Shown: positions 8,738-18,322, counted from the first letter of the stretch. The stretch: DNA of 64,000 nucleotides from a bacterium (GCA_016125225.1 WGME01000027.1:1-64000), one strand, 5' to 3'. Notes: a model not told the origin generated them from the letters alone. Made by a program: numbers and translations.

Positions 8738-9688
8738 ATGCTGTCGCGAGACGCTTCCATCTGGGTAACGGGCCATCGTGGATTGGCCGGGTCCGCCATT
8801 GTGCGGTGTCTACAAGCCGCTGGATTTTCCCGAATTCTGACGATCCCGCGATCGGAACTCGACCTGCGGGATCAACACGCGGTCAGCCATTGGATGCGGC
8901 AGGCTCAACCGCGGTACATCGTCCATGCGGCTGGCACGGTCGGTGGGATCCTCGCGAATTCCGAACGGCCCGTCGACTTCCTCTACGACAACCTAATGAT
9001 TCATGCAACGGTATTGCGGGCGGCCCAGGAACAGGGAGTAGAGAAGTTGTTGTATCTTGGCAGTTCCTGTGTCTATCCGCGCGAATGCCCGCAACCGATT
9101 CGCGAAGAGTATTTGTTGACCGGTCCTCTCGAACCGACCAACGCGGCCTATGCCATCGCGAAAATTGCCGGGCTGGTTTCGTGTCAGGCCTATCGCCGTC
9201 AGTACGGTTGCAACTTCATCTCGGTGATGCCCACAAATCTGTACGGCCCCTATGACCATTTCGATCTGCAGAAGGCCCATGTGCTGCCGGCTCTCATCCG
9301 CAAATTTCACGATGCCCGTTTGCAATCCCGTTCATCGGTCCCCATCTGGGGGACGGGGATGCCTCGCCGTGAATTTCTGCATGTCGAAGATTTTGCCGCC
9401 GCCTGTCTGTTCCTGCTCGACCATTACAATGACGAACAGACGATCAACGTCGGCACTGGAGAGGATCTGACGATTCGTGAACTCGCGGAAATGATCGCGG
9501 ACATCATCGTCCCGGGCATCGAACTGGAGTTCGATCCTGCCAAACCCGACGGCACGCCTCAAAAACTTCTGGACGTTTCACGAATCCGTGCGTTGGGCTG
9601 GTCGCCGACGTGGCCGTTGAAAGACGGCATTCGCCAGACCTACGAATGGTATGTGCAGCATTTGGCGACAGGCCAGTTGCGGTGCTGA
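8738..9688 (+). CDS. fcl: GDP-L-fucose synthase-like epimerase/reductase
   Basis: A 316-aa short-chain dehydrogenase/reductase of the extended type. The NAD(P)-binding motif is near the N-terminus ([14 protein letters not shown]). The active site has SSCVYP (catalytic Ser) and YAIAKIAG (Tyr-x3-Lys). [17 protein letters not shown] and the terminal [12 protein letters not shown] region are characteristic of GDP-L-fucose synthase (WcaG/Fcl). This enzyme converts GDP-4-keto-6-deoxymannose to GDP-L-fucose in the cytoplasm. No GDP-mannose 4,6-dehydratase (gmd) gene is in the window. It ends 18 bp from the convergent DUF5989 gene. Confidence 0.9.
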   Translation: MLSRDASIWVTGHRGLAGSAIVRCLQAAGFSRILTIPRSELDLRDQHAVSHWMRQAQPRYIVHAAGTVGGILANSERPVDFLYDNLMIHATVLRAAQEQGVEKLLYLGSSCVYPRECPQPIREEYLLTGPLEPTNAAYAIAKIAGLVSCQAYRRQYGCNFISVMPTNLYGPYDHFDLQKAHVLPALIRKFHDARLQSRSSVPIWGTGMPRREFLHVEDFAAACLFLLDHYNDEQTINVGTGEDLTIRELAEMIADIIVPGIELEFDPAKPDGTPQKLLDVSRIRALGWSPTWPLKDGIRQTYEWYVQHLATGQLRC

Positions 9689-9706
9689 AACCTGAACTGC
9701 AATCCT

Positions 9707-9922
9707 TCAGAACAGCGGATACAAAAACGGTCCCAGTGGCGTGGCGGTAACCAGCAGCAGCACGGCCACTGCCAACAAAGCCAACAGGATTGGCAACAGC
9801 CACCATTTCTTGTTGATGGCGAGAAATGCCAGAAATTCCTGGACCAGACTCGGCGGTGCCTTGTCCATCCGATCGGAAAGATTTTGCAGCCGATCATCCG
9901 GCGGTGGAGGCGTGATAGACAT
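9707..9922 (-). CDS. DUF5989 small membrane protein (SxtK-like)
   Basis: A 71-aa protein: a soluble N-terminus with FLAFLAINKKWWLLPI, one transmembrane helix (about residues 42-63) and an ending PLGPFLYPLF. The 'FL...NKKWWLLP' entry into a single helix and the aromatic 'PFxYxLF' end are the hallmarks of DUF5989. This family regularly follows SxtJ and carbamoyltransferase genes; the equivalent cyanobacterial saxitoxin-cluster gene is sxtK. It is the last gene of the minus-strand run, 64 bp after the SxtJ stop. Function unknown. Confidence 0.82.
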   Translation of the reverse strand: MSITPPPPDDRLQNLSDRMDKAPPSLVQEFLAFLAINKKWWLLPILLALLAVAVLLLVTATPLGPFLYPLF

Positions 9923-9986
9923 TGTGGGCCAACTCGGTTGTCGCTATGGGAAACGCATTCCAATTCAAGATCATAACAGGACAACG

Positions 9987-10388
9987 TCAATACTGATTGA
10001 GATAAGACTCCGGCGGTCCGGGCTCGGGACGTGAATGCCAACCCGTTGCCTGCGGCGCGGGCCAGGACCGTTGTAATGGATCTGGACGCAGGTACCGCAA
10101 AATCAGGCCGATTGGCAGGATCAGCCCGAAAAAGAGCAGACCCATCAGCAGGCACGAAATGATGGTCTGCACCGCAAAAGCGACGGTCATCCAGACCCGA
10201 TACACACCACGGATCGTCAGCGGAGACAAGAGACCCACGATCGTCAGCAGCCCCGCTAGACCGAGCAGAACCACTGTGCCAACGAGTCCTAAAACTCGAA
10301 AATTCAGCCACGCGACCAGCCCCCAGAAGGGTAGTTGCAAAGCGGCAAACCAGCGCAGTTCGCGAACCGTAGGATTCAAGGGACGCAT
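9987..10388 (-). CDS. SxtJ-family membrane protein
   Basis: A 133-aa protein with about three to four transmembrane segments between residues 12 and 98. A Pro-rich C-terminal tail follows LRYLRPDPLQRSW, a position where many SxtJ proteins carry 'RxxxxDPLxR'. It lies 16 bp after the carbamoyltransferase stop and before DUF5989, the invariant order of this triad. SxtJ proteins have no proven biochemical role; co-occurrence implies they assist the carbamoyltransferase at the membrane. Confidence 0.82.
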   Translation of the reverse strand: MRPLNPTVRELRWFAALQLPFWGLVAWLNFRVLGLVGTVVLLGLAGLLTIVGLLSPLTIRGVYRVWMTVAFAVQTIISCLLMGLLFFGLILPIGLILRYLRPDPLQRSWPAPQATGWHSRPEPGPPESYLNQY

Positions 10389-10404
10389 GGGAACAACAGC
10401 CTGC

Positions 10405-12243
10405 TCAGTCTAAAGTAAAACGGGATGCCTGATGGTTCCATTGAGAGAGCACTTCCGGCGATTGGGCTGACTTGAGCATCAGATAATCTTCCAGCACCAG
10501 GGCGTCAATCTCCGTCGACAGGAAGCAGCGGATCGCGTCGGCGGGAGAACAAACCAGCGGCTCTCCGCGCACATTGAAGCTCGTGTTGATCAGCACCGGA
10601 CATCCCGTAAGACTCTCGAACACCTTGAGCAATTGATAGAAGGGCCGGTTCCGTTGCGGATCGACCGTCTGCACTCGGGCGGAATAATCGACATGGGTCA
10701 CTGCCGGAATGGTGGATCGTCGCTGGTTGAGCAAAGCAAATCCGCGGGCATCTGTCGCTGTATCGTCGATTGTAATCCGTTGCGTCGGTTGCACGTCCGC
10801 CACCAGTAGCATGTAAGGGCTGTCGGCACCCGATGGCAAGTTAAAGTAATCGACTGCACGCTCTTGGAGCACTGCGGGCGCGAAGGGGCGAAAGGCTTCT
10901 CGTAGTTTGATTTTTTCGTTCATCACCCGTTGCATGGTAACCGGTTGCGGATCGGCCAATAGACTCCGTGCGCCCAAGGCACGGGGACCAAATTCCATGC
11001 GCCCCTGAAACCAGCCGACGATTTTTCCCTCAGCGAGCAAACGAGCCACGGTCTGCAGTCGTTCGCTCTCATCTTCAATCGGTTCGGCCACCACATGCAG
11101 TTCTTCCAGACTCGAACGAATCTCCGCCGCTGTGGTCGATGGTCCCAATAACGATCCATGTTGAGCGTCGTGTTCCTGCACCACACGCGGTTGACCGAGG
11201 AGTTGATGCCAGACGAGTAATGCCGCCCCCAGTGCCCCACCGGCATCGCCCGCGGCAGGTTGAATCCAGAGCTTCTCGAACGGCCCCTTGCATTGCAGAT
11301 GGCGGTTCGCGACGCAATTCAATGCCACACCACCCGCCAGACAAAGTGCCGATTGCCCCGTCCAGCGATGCGCCGTGCGGGCCATGCGCAACACAATCTC
11401 TTCCAGAACGACCTGAATGGACGCCGCCAGGTCCATCTCGCGTTCAGTGATGGGACTTTCCGGGACACGTGGCGGTGCACCAAACAGCCGTTGGAATCGC
11501 TTCGAGATCATTCGTGTACCGGCGAGGTAGTCAAAATAGCGCTGGTTCAAAAAGAACGAACCATCCGGCTTGAGGTCGACCAGATGCTCGTAAATCAGGT
11601 CGACATACTTCGGCGTTCCATAGGGTGCCAGCCCCATCAGTTTGTATTCCCCCGAGTTCACCTTGAACCCGCAATAATGCGTGAATGCCGAGTACAGCAG
11701 CCCCGGCGAGTGGGGGAACCGCAGCTCGTGAGTCAGGCGGATCGTATTCCCACGGCCTTCCCCGATGGTGGCCGTCGCCCATTCTCCCACGCCGTCGATC
11801 GTCAAGATGGCGGCATTCTCAAAGGGGGATGGGTAGAACGCACTCGCTGCATGCGATTCGTGATGTTCGGGAAACAAGCATTGTCGCTGGTAGGTGTCGT
11901 TCAAGCCGCGGCGGATTTCGCGGCGCAGGAAGAGCTTCTGATGCAGCCACTGCGGGACGGCTTTGACGAAGGACGGAAAACCCCGTGGTGCTGTCGACAG
12001 GAACGTTTCCATCAACCGGTCGAACTTGAGCAGCGGCTTCTCATAGAACGCCACATAATCAATCGCTTCCGCCGTCAGACCGGCCTGCGTCAGACAGGCC
12101 GCGATCGCTTGGGTGGGGAAACTGGCATCGTGCTTGAGGCGTGTGAAGCGTTCTTCCTCCGCAGCAGCCACGATGTTTCCATCGACAACGAGAGCCGCCG
12201 CCGCATCATGAAAGAACGCTGAGATTCCCAGAATGGTTGTCAT
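10405..12243 (-). CDS. Carbamoyltransferase (NodU/CmcH/SxtI family)
   Basis: A 612-aa enzyme. The N-terminal Kae1/TsaD-like ASKHA domain begins ILGISAFFHDAAAALVVDG. It contains the metal-binding His cluster FPEHHESHA (His127, His128, His131) that forms and holds carbamoyl-adenylate. The C-terminal carbamoyltransferase domain contains FGPRALGARSLLADP and NTSFNVRGEPLVCSPADA. Known members use carbamoyl phosphate and ATP to carbamoylate a hydroxyl group on a small molecule or sugar (nodulation factor, cephamycin, saxitoxin). The acceptor here is unknown. The gene starts 9 bp after the multiheme cytochrome gene, suggesting an operon. Length is normal for the family. Confidence 0.95.
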   Translation of the reverse strand: MTTILGISAFFHDAAAALVVDGNIVAAAEEERFTRLKHDASFPTQAIAACLTQAGLTAEAIDYVAFYEKPLLKFDRLMETFLSTAPRGFPSFVKAVPQWLHQKLFLRREIRRGLNDTYQRQCLFPEHHESHAASAFYPSPFENAAILTIDGVGEWATATIGEGRGNTIRLTHELRFPHSPGLLYSAFTHYCGFKVNSGEYKLMGLAPYGTPKYVDLIYEHLVDLKPDGSFFLNQRYFDYLAGTRMISKRFQRLFGAPPRVPESPITEREMDLAASIQVVLEEIVLRMARTAHRWTGQSALCLAGGVALNCVANRHLQCKGPFEKLWIQPAAGDAGGALGAALLVWHQLLGQPRVVQEHDAQHGSLLGPSTTAAEIRSSLEELHVVAEPIEDESERLQTVARLLAEGKIVGWFQGRMEFGPRALGARSLLADPQPVTMQRVMNEKIKLREAFRPFAPAVLQERAVDYFNLPSGADSPYMLLVADVQPTQRITIDDTATDARGFALLNQRRSTIPAVTHVDYSARVQTVDPQRNRPFYQLLKVFESLTGCPVLINTSFNVRGEPLVCSPADAIRCFLSTEIDALVLEDYLMLKSAQSPEVLSQWNHQASRFTLD

Positions 12244-12252
12244 ACGCCCCTG

Positions 12253-14094
12253 TTATCTCCCCGACACGCGATCCCAGTAAGCCCTTAACTCCTGGATCAT
12301 GCGTGCGGCATCAGGGTCGCTCGGCTCTCCGAACTGGAATTCAAGTTCCGAGCAGCGTTCCCGGCAACGCGGATTCATCGGCGCCAACTGCACAGCTTTA
12401 CGCACCGCAGAGAGCGCCCGGTCGGAATCGCCCTGCTGCTGATAACAATTACTCAGCATCAGCCAGATATCGGCCATCGGTTTGGCATCCACGGCACGTT
12501 CCAGCCAAGGAATGGCGGCCGCTGTCTGCCCCTGTTGAAAGAGTGTCGCACCTCGCGTGAAAAGAGCCGTGGCACGGGCATCAGGCGATGCGTTTGTTGC
12601 AGTGTCGATTTCATCCGCCATCTTGAGGGTCAGGCGTGCGTCTTGTCCGAATGACAGTCGAGCCAATGCCGCCGCGACTTCGGCATCTCGCCGGCTGAGA
12701 GACATCAGCAAGGCTTGGGCCTGTTGCTGGTATTGCCTGCGAAAAGGCTGCCCTTCGGCGGTGTCGGAGTACTGCAGATAGGCGAGCCCGAGATTACGTT
12801 GCCGTTCGTCTTCAGACACATCCTCGGGTTCATCCATGGCGGCCAGTTGGTGCAGGGACGTTGTCGGCGTCTCCTGAGATGCATCTGCCGTATGAATCCC
12901 CACTCGATGATGCGTGAAGGCAAAGTGTGGGATTTCAGTGGGACCGCGCGGCATATGACAAGTCACGCAATAGTCTGAAGGCGATATCTGCAAACGCTCC
13001 TTCGTCGGGAGATGGCAGGACTGTTCGGCATGGCACTCCAGACAACGGCTGCGGTACCAGGATTCCCGTTCTTCTTCGGGCACGCTGGCGTGGGGATTAT
13101 GGCAGGTCGTGCAGGTGAAAGTTTCGCTTTCCGTGTAGCAACGACTGAGCCGCATCTGCTCTCCGTGCCCCGTGACATCCATCTGCTGGCCCGCATTCCG
13201 ACGGCCGAAGTGGGTGACATAATCTTCGAGGCGATCACCCGGACGAAACTCCGCCGACTGCCGACCGGGACGCTCGACCGTGGCCGCCGAATGGAGGTGG
13301 CATTGCATGCAGATGTCTTCGCCGCGTCGCCGATCCAACCGTCCGGGATGGACAATCGTAAGATCACTCCACCCCATTGATTCCGCTTTACTGGCAGGAT
13401 TTTCCCAGCGGGCGGCGTGAAGTTCACCGGGGCCATGGCACCGTTCGCAATCAATCGCCGCCGTCAGAAATGCCATCTTCTGCGGGCTGTTCTCCAGAGA
13501 GGCAATCCGGCCCACATGGCATTGCAGGCAGCGGTACTCAATGGGGCGTTGAAAGCCGGAGTTGGAATGCTCGTACCCCGGCGATAAGCCCCACGACTGT
13601 GTTTCCGAATACCACGTGGCGGGAGATTCGAACAGACTTCCATCTTGCTCGATCAGATAACTTTGCGAGTATCGACCGGAACCGACGACGTACTTCATCG
13701 CGTGATCGATCACCAGCAACGGGTCGCCATCCGGTTGCAGCAGAGTTTCTGCGTGCCGCATCTGTCCATCCTGCCAGTAGACGCGGTAATTGCGGTGCAT
13801 CACCGGGTCTGAAAACTCACCCGCTGGTAGTGACGTGGGCTGTTCGACCGGGCCAAAGGCCAGGTGATGAGCGGTCTGCTGAAACGATTGGTACTGCGGT
13901 TCATGGCAGGCCGCACAGCGTTCCGCTCCCACGAACTTGACGTCGGTTACGGCGTTGGAGAATTCTGAGGGACGGGGGCTGATGGCCAGACGGGATTGTT
14001 CGCGGACACTGATGTATAGTACCGCAAGTAGGGCGATACCCACAATAACAGCCGAGCTTGCAAGGAAGTCAACCCAGCGATTCCCGATGAACAT
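12253..14094 (-). CDS. Heptaheme c-type cytochrome with C-terminal TPR domain
   Basis: A 613-aa protein with a signal anchor at residues 8-30. Seven CxxCH heme-binding motifs lie between residue 60 and about residue 390: CAACH, CLQCH, CERCH, CMQCH, CTTCH, CLECH and CVTCH. The start (FVGAERCAACHEPQYQSF) resembles the cytochrome c554/NrfA-like multiheme fold, in which planctomycetes often fuse TPRs. From about residue 440 the sequence turns into tetratricopeptide repeats (ATALFTRGATLFQQGQTAAA, WLMLSNCYQQQGDSDRA). It is the first gene of the minus-strand run leading into the carbamoyltransferase. The protein should be exported and matured by cytochrome c synthesis outside the cytoplasm. Electron donor and acceptor are unknown. 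Confidence 0.9.
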   Translation of the reverse strand: MFIGNRWVDFLASSAVIVGIALLAVLYISVREQSRLAISPRPSEFSNAVTDVKFVGAERCAACHEPQYQSFQQTAHHLAFGPVEQPTSLPAGEFSDPVMHRNYRVYWQDGQMRHAETLLQPDGDPLLVIDHAMKYVVGSGRYSQSYLIEQDGSLFESPATWYSETQSWGLSPGYEHSNSGFQRPIEYRCLQCHVGRIASLENSPQKMAFLTAAIDCERCHGPGELHAARWENPASKAESMGWSDLTIVHPGRLDRRRGEDICMQCHLHSAATVERPGRQSAEFRPGDRLEDYVTHFGRRNAGQQMDVTGHGEQMRLSRCYTESETFTCTTCHNPHASVPEEERESWYRSRCLECHAEQSCHLPTKERLQISPSDYCVTCHMPRGPTEIPHFAFTHHRVGIHTADASQETPTTSLHQLAAMDEPEDVSEDERQRNLGLAYLQYSDTAEGQPFRRQYQQQAQALLMSLSRRDAEVAAALARLSFGQDARLTLKMADEIDTATNASPDARATALFTRGATLFQQGQTAAAIPWLERAVDAKPMADIWLMLSNCYQQQGDSDRALSAVRKAVQLAPMNPRCRERCSELEFQFGEPSDPDAARMIQELRAYWDRVSGR

Positions 14095-14330
14095 GGCTCA
14101 GGCACTCCGGCCAGAATGGTGTGGCGACGGAGCGATCCAACCGCACGGCCGAGTTATTGCCTCTTGCGCGAACCGCCAAGTCTTGACATCGACCGGTATG
14201 CGTCGTTCATCAGGGTCAACTGGCTGTATGATCAATGGGAAACGAGCCTCATTCCCTATAGACTTCGAGCATCAGAAACCGGTGCGAGCGGCGGCCTGAG
14301 ACCAGTATGATAGCACGACAGGACCAGACC

Positions 14331-16469
14331 ATGCGATTCCGACGATACATTCCGCTGACGATGTTGCTTCTGGCAACACTGGCGGCGGGATATTGGGGCT
14401 GGTCGTGGTGGTCGCGGCCTTCGCTTAACATACTGCTGATCACCCTCGACACCACCCGTGCAGATCGCATCGGCTGTTACGGGTATGCACAGGCTGAGAC
14501 GCCGACGATTGATCGATTGGCGGAACAGGGGGTGGTGTTTGAACGGTGTTTTTCACCGGCCCCACTCACGTTGCCGTCACATGCCAGCCTGTTGACAGGG
14601 ATGCTTCCGCCCGAACATGGGTTGCGAACCAACGGTCGCGGTGCACTGGCGGAAACGATCCCAACGCTGCCAGTCGCCTTGAAAAATGCTGGCTATCAAT
14701 CCGCCGCATTCGTGTCGTCCTTCGTACTGGATGCCCGGTTCGGCCTCGATCGAGGGTTTGACCTGTACGATGATGACTGGACATCGGACCCCGACGAAGA
14801 TCGGTTGCATCAGCAGCGGGATGGTCGCCAGACGGTGCAACAAGCCCTCGGCTGGTTGAGCCAATTGAAAACCGGGCCCTTCTTCTGCTGGGTCCATCTC
14901 TACGATCCGCACACCCCCTATCTCACTCATACGGACGACTTTGGCGACCGGTTTGCAGACCGCCCGTATGATGCGGAGATCGCTTACACCGATCGCTTGA
15001 TTTCCCAATTGCTCGACCAGATTCAGCAGCAGGGGCAAGCCGACAAGACCATTGTGGTGGTGGTGGGCGATCATGGCGAAGGCTTTGGTGACCAAGTCGA
15101 ACGGACTCACGGTTACACGATCTATAACGTGACCCAACAAGTGCCGCTGATTGTCTCTTTGCCGGGGCAGAAGCATCACAAGCGACGGATATCCGGAGCG
15201 TTTCCCCTGAGTGATCTGGCACCGACACTGCTCGATGCGGTCGGCGTCTCGGCACAACTAGGTGAAAACAGCCTGAGTGCTTTCGCAGCCCTGGCTGGTG
15301 GGGAACTTTCCCATCGACTCTGTTACGCCGCCACTGATGATCCGTTCCTGCAGAATGACTGGTCGCCGTTGCAATGCCTGATCGATGGTGACTGGAAGTA
15401 CATCCAGACAACACAACCCGAACTGTATCATCTCGCCGATGACTTTGATGAGCGGCACAATTTGATCGATTCCGAACCGGCGCAGCGGGCCGCGATGGAA
15501 CGGAAACTGAAAGAATTCACCGACTCGTTGCAGGCTGGTGAAAGCAACCGTGTCCAACTCTCCACGGCCGAGATCAATGCCCTGCGAGGGCTGGGGTACG
15601 TCGGGAGTGGAACGAAGGATACCCCAGTCAATCAGGTCGGTGATGCACCGCTGCCGGATGTCAAAGAGATGTTGCCACTCGACAACCGCACCGATGATGC
15701 GCTTGCGTTGCTGAATGCCGGAAAGTACACGGAGGCAGAACAGATTCTGCGAGACAACCTCCGCCAGTCTCGCAGGCACTTGTCGTCGTACGTTTATCTG
15801 GGGGAGTTACTGGAGCAACAGGGGCAATCCCGGGAAGCAATGGAACTATATGAGCAGGCCCTGGCGATCAAGCCCGATCATGTGGATGCCCTCATTCACC
15901 TGGGAGCACTTCAGGCAACGACGGGACAGTTCTCTCAAGCGCTCCCCCTCTTCAAAGAAGCTTTGCGGATCGACCCGGCTGCCGAATCGGCTCGCTACAA
16001 CCTGGCTCATGCCCTGGCTCAAATGGGACAGCTTCCGGAAGCCATTCAGCAGTTCGAAAAGCTACTGAGTGACAATCCCCGTTTTGCCAATGCCCACGGG
16101 GCTTTAGCATCGGCCTGGTTGGCGATGGGCAATCCGTCCAAAGCCATCCAAGAATTTGAAGCCGAAGTAGAAGTCAATCCGGCTGCTGTTTCCGCGCGGC
16201 TCAATCTGGCCACCTTGTGGGCAGAAAGTCGACCCAGCGATGCCGAACGGCTATTGCAGGAAGCCGGTGAACAAAGCCCCGATGACCCAATGGTCGCCTA
16301 TAATCGTGGAGCCTTCTATCTGCTTCACAGCCGTCCTGCAGACGCTATCCCCTACCTTGAACGAGCTGTCAAACTCCAACCCGATCACCCCCGCGCTGCC
16401 AGCGAACTCGCCCGTGCAAAACGCATGTTGGACGCAAGCCCAGGCAACGAAAAAACTCCCGCGCGGTAA
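14331..16469 (+). CDS. Sulfatase-like (alkaline phosphatase superfamily) protein with TPR domain
   Basis: A 712-aa membrane-anchored protein with an N-terminal helix (RRYIPLTMLLLATLAAGYWG). The sulfatase-like fold begins NILLITLDTTRADRIGCYGY and contains DPHTPYL and VVGDHGEGFGD metal-binding segments. The usual Cys/Ser-x-Pro-Ser-Arg activation site is replaced: the aligned residues are TLPSH, so there is no Cys for formylglycine formation and Thr is the likely nucleophile. From about residue 450 there are at least six TPRs. I prefer the ATG at 14331 (AGGA 7 nt upstream); the ATG at 14307 is in frame and possible. It is divergent from the heptaheme cytochrome across a 236-bp region. It probably acts outside the cytoplasm as a hydrolase or transferase of unknown substrate. 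Confidence 0.88.
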   Translation: MRFRRYIPLTMLLLATLAAGYWGWSWWSRPSLNILLITLDTTRADRIGCYGYAQAETPTIDRLAEQGVVFERCFSPAPLTLPSHASLLTGMLPPEHGLRTNGRGALAETIPTLPVALKNAGYQSAAFVSSFVLDARFGLDRGFDLYDDDWTSDPDEDRLHQQRDGRQTVQQALGWLSQLKTGPFFCWVHLYDPHTPYLTHTDDFGDRFADRPYDAEIAYTDRLISQLLDQIQQQGQADKTIVVVVGDHGEGFGDQVERTHGYTIYNVTQQVPLIVSLPGQKHHKRRISGAFPLSDLAPTLLDAVGVSAQLGENSLSAFAALAGGELSHRLCYAATDDPFLQNDWSPLQCLIDGDWKYIQTTQPELYHLADDFDERHNLIDSEPAQRAAMERKLKEFTDSLQAGESNRVQLSTAEINALRGLGYVGSGTKDTPVNQVGDAPLPDVKEMLPLDNRTDDALALLNAGKYTEAEQILRDNLRQSRRHLSSYVYLGELLEQQGQSREAMELYEQALAIKPDHVDALIHLGALQATTGQFSQALPLFKEALRIDPAAESARYNLAHALAQMGQLPEAIQQFEKLLSDNPRFANAHGALASAWLAMGNPSKAIQEFEAEVEVNPAAVSARLNLATLWAESRPSDAERLLQEAGEQSPDDPMVAYNRGAFYLLHSRPADAIPYLERAVKLQPDHPRAASELARAKRMLDASPGNEKTPAR

Positions 16470-16562
16470 ATCGTTGGAGATCGCGAAGTTTCCGACAGGC
16501 CACTTTACTGTGGGACTTCAGCGGCTCAGACAGAATTTAGGATGCGGACGGCATGCAACAGC

Positions 16563-18275
16563 TTATTCGGGAGCACTGCTGGCTTCGGTTGGTTTGGCGG
16601 GAGTGGCTGCCTCATTGGTTGGCTTCAAGACGAAAAAGAGCCGATACCGTCCCGCTGAGTTCGCCTGCAAATCGCGTTTCATTTCCATCAATCGCGACAT
16701 GTTCGAGCCAAACTTCAATTGTTTGTTGAAGGCCAGATCGGCAGGAGATTCGCCAGAAGTTTTCTGTTGCTCCTGTTGAAGCTCGGCATACCAGTCCACG
16801 GGCTGTGGCACATTGACAATCTGGCTGTATCTCGCGACGGGAGCTTCGGCTCGCGGTGCCGACGCTAGCGGATCGTTCACCGAAAGAGCATTGGCAACCC
16901 CTAATGGCGTGTTGGGTTGAGCCGAGAGAGTACGTGTTCCCGACTCATCACCCAGACGGGCTAACGCCTGCCCACCGGGCAATGCGGACAACGCACTGAC
17001 AGGTGCCTGAGCCACGACATCGGCATCGGTGCGGCCATTTTGTACGTCGATATAAGCGCCAATCAGACCTTGAGCCAATTGTTCGTCGGCGGGTTCGCTG
17101 GCACGGCGACGTCCCGGTTGTCCCACCGAGTTGGCCACCACATCTTCCGGGATTTGCAGGGGCGGTTGCAGCTTCAGTCCGACCAGTGTGTTTTGCCGGG
17201 CCATGGTTTCCAGTGTCTTCGTCACCGGCTCAGTATCGTCGGCTTCGATGTAGACGCCGACCAACACCGGTTGATCAGTCGCCAGGCCCGCAGCTCGGTC
17301 TTTGGGGGGAAATGGATTGGCGGGCGAGCTGGAACCCTGTCGCCTGTCAGCATCGGCCACGACCATGCCATTCTGCAGCAGCAATACCTGAAATTCATCC
17401 GCCGCCTGTACGGTATCGATCACGTGCATATCGAAATTGGTCACCACGCCCGAATTCTGATTGATCAATCCCAGGTAGGGTTGAATCTCTTGCCAGGGTT
17501 CGAGACGCACCAGCAGATCTTTACCAGCGGCTGCACTGTCGTTAGAGGCAACCATCATCGTCTGCGCGAGCTGTTCTGCCTCCTTGGCCGCTTCGGTCTT
17601 GCTAGCCCATGTGGTGGATTCCTTCGACAATTCGGCATTCGGTCCACCGGAGGCACGAGCTGTTACAAGACTCGGCGTGGAGTCGACACCGTCTGCCAAA
17701 TGATTCCCCGCAGAAATTGGCGACTGCCGTTTTTCATCTGCGACACTCGAGGCCAGCGACGTGCCTCGCATGGAATCGGCGAAGTCATTCGATTCAACAC
17801 CGGCGACAAGGGGCAAGGATGCGGCCGGGGAGCGTTCGTAGGCCAGATCGATACGCGAGGGAGCATTGATGGTCGGCATCTCCGATGGAACCTGCTGAGT
17901 CCAAGGCAGTAAGCCGACCACAAGCACCGTGGCGGCAATCGCACTGCTGGCCGCCCAGATTTCACGCCGCCGAAACCACCGCGACGGTTTAGCAACCTTC
18001 ACGGTCGGACGAGTTAGACCACGCAAGGCCGCCATCTGCAGGTTCGCCGGGGCCGGATCACGTGGCAATGCCCGCAACGACGCGGAAAGAGATCGCAGTT
18101 CTTCCAGTTGACTCCGTGTGGAGGGATCGCGGGCCAGCCGAGCTTCCACTAGGGCGCGCTCCGCCTCCGTCACCTCGCCGTCCAGATAGGCCGACAGGAG
18201 TTCATCTTCGTCGAAATGAACGTTCCCGTTATTCACAATCGTTCTCGCAACTGGCTGTTGGGAGCGGCTTGCCAT
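16563..18275 (-). CDS. Membrane anti-sigma factor with large extracytoplasmic domain
   Basis: A 570-aa protein directly downstream of the ECF sigma gene. The N-terminal anti-sigma domain (about residues 20-75) reads ELLSAYLDGEVTEAERALVE and resembles RseA/zinc-less anti-sigma domains. A single transmembrane helix lies around residues 106-123. The remaining 440 residues would be outside the cytoplasm. They contain Ser/Thr/Ala-rich linkers and a repeated segment type (FQVLLLQNGMVV and VLVGVYIEA). The ATG at 18275 is preferred; an in-frame GTG at 18287 is an alternative. Planctomycetes often encode such long anti-sigma proteins. The signal sensed is unknown. Confidence 0.82.
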   Translation of the reverse strand: MASRSQQPVARTIVNNGNVHFDEDELLSAYLDGEVTEAERALVEARLARDPSTRSQLEELRSLSASLRALPRDPAPANLQMAALRGLTRPTVKVAKPSRWFRRREIWAASSAIAATVLVVGLLPWTQQVPSEMPTINAPSRIDLAYERSPAASLPLVAGVESNDFADSMRGTSLASSVADEKRQSPISAGNHLADGVDSTPSLVTARASGGPNAELSKESTTWASKTEAAKEAEQLAQTMMVASNDSAAAGKDLLVRLEPWQEIQPYLGLINQNSGVVTNFDMHVIDTVQAADEFQVLLLQNGMVVADADRRQGSSSPANPFPPKDRAAGLATDQPVLVGVYIEADDTEPVTKTLETMARQNTLVGLKLQPPLQIPEDVVANSVGQPGRRRASEPADEQLAQGLIGAYIDVQNGRTDADVVAQAPVSALSALPGGQALARLGDESGTRTLSAQPNTPLGVANALSVNDPLASAPRAEAPVARYSQIVNVPQPVDWYAELQQEQQKTSGESPADLAFNKQLKFGSNMSRLMEMKRDLQANSAGRYRLFFVLKPTNEAATPAKPTEASSAPE

Positions 18276-18322
18276 CCCGGATGCCACCGCTCACAAACCG
18301 TCAAACGTAAAATCACTCCCCT

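Noticed and set aside
11260-12222. 320-aa plus-strand frame opposite the carbamoyltransferase
   Set aside because: Antisense shadow of a strongly conserved gene; no ribosome-binding site or family motif.
17040-17912. 290-aa plus-strand frame opposite the anti-sigma gene
   Set aside because: Its residues mirror the Ala/Ser-rich anti-sigma codons; no start signal or recognisable domain.
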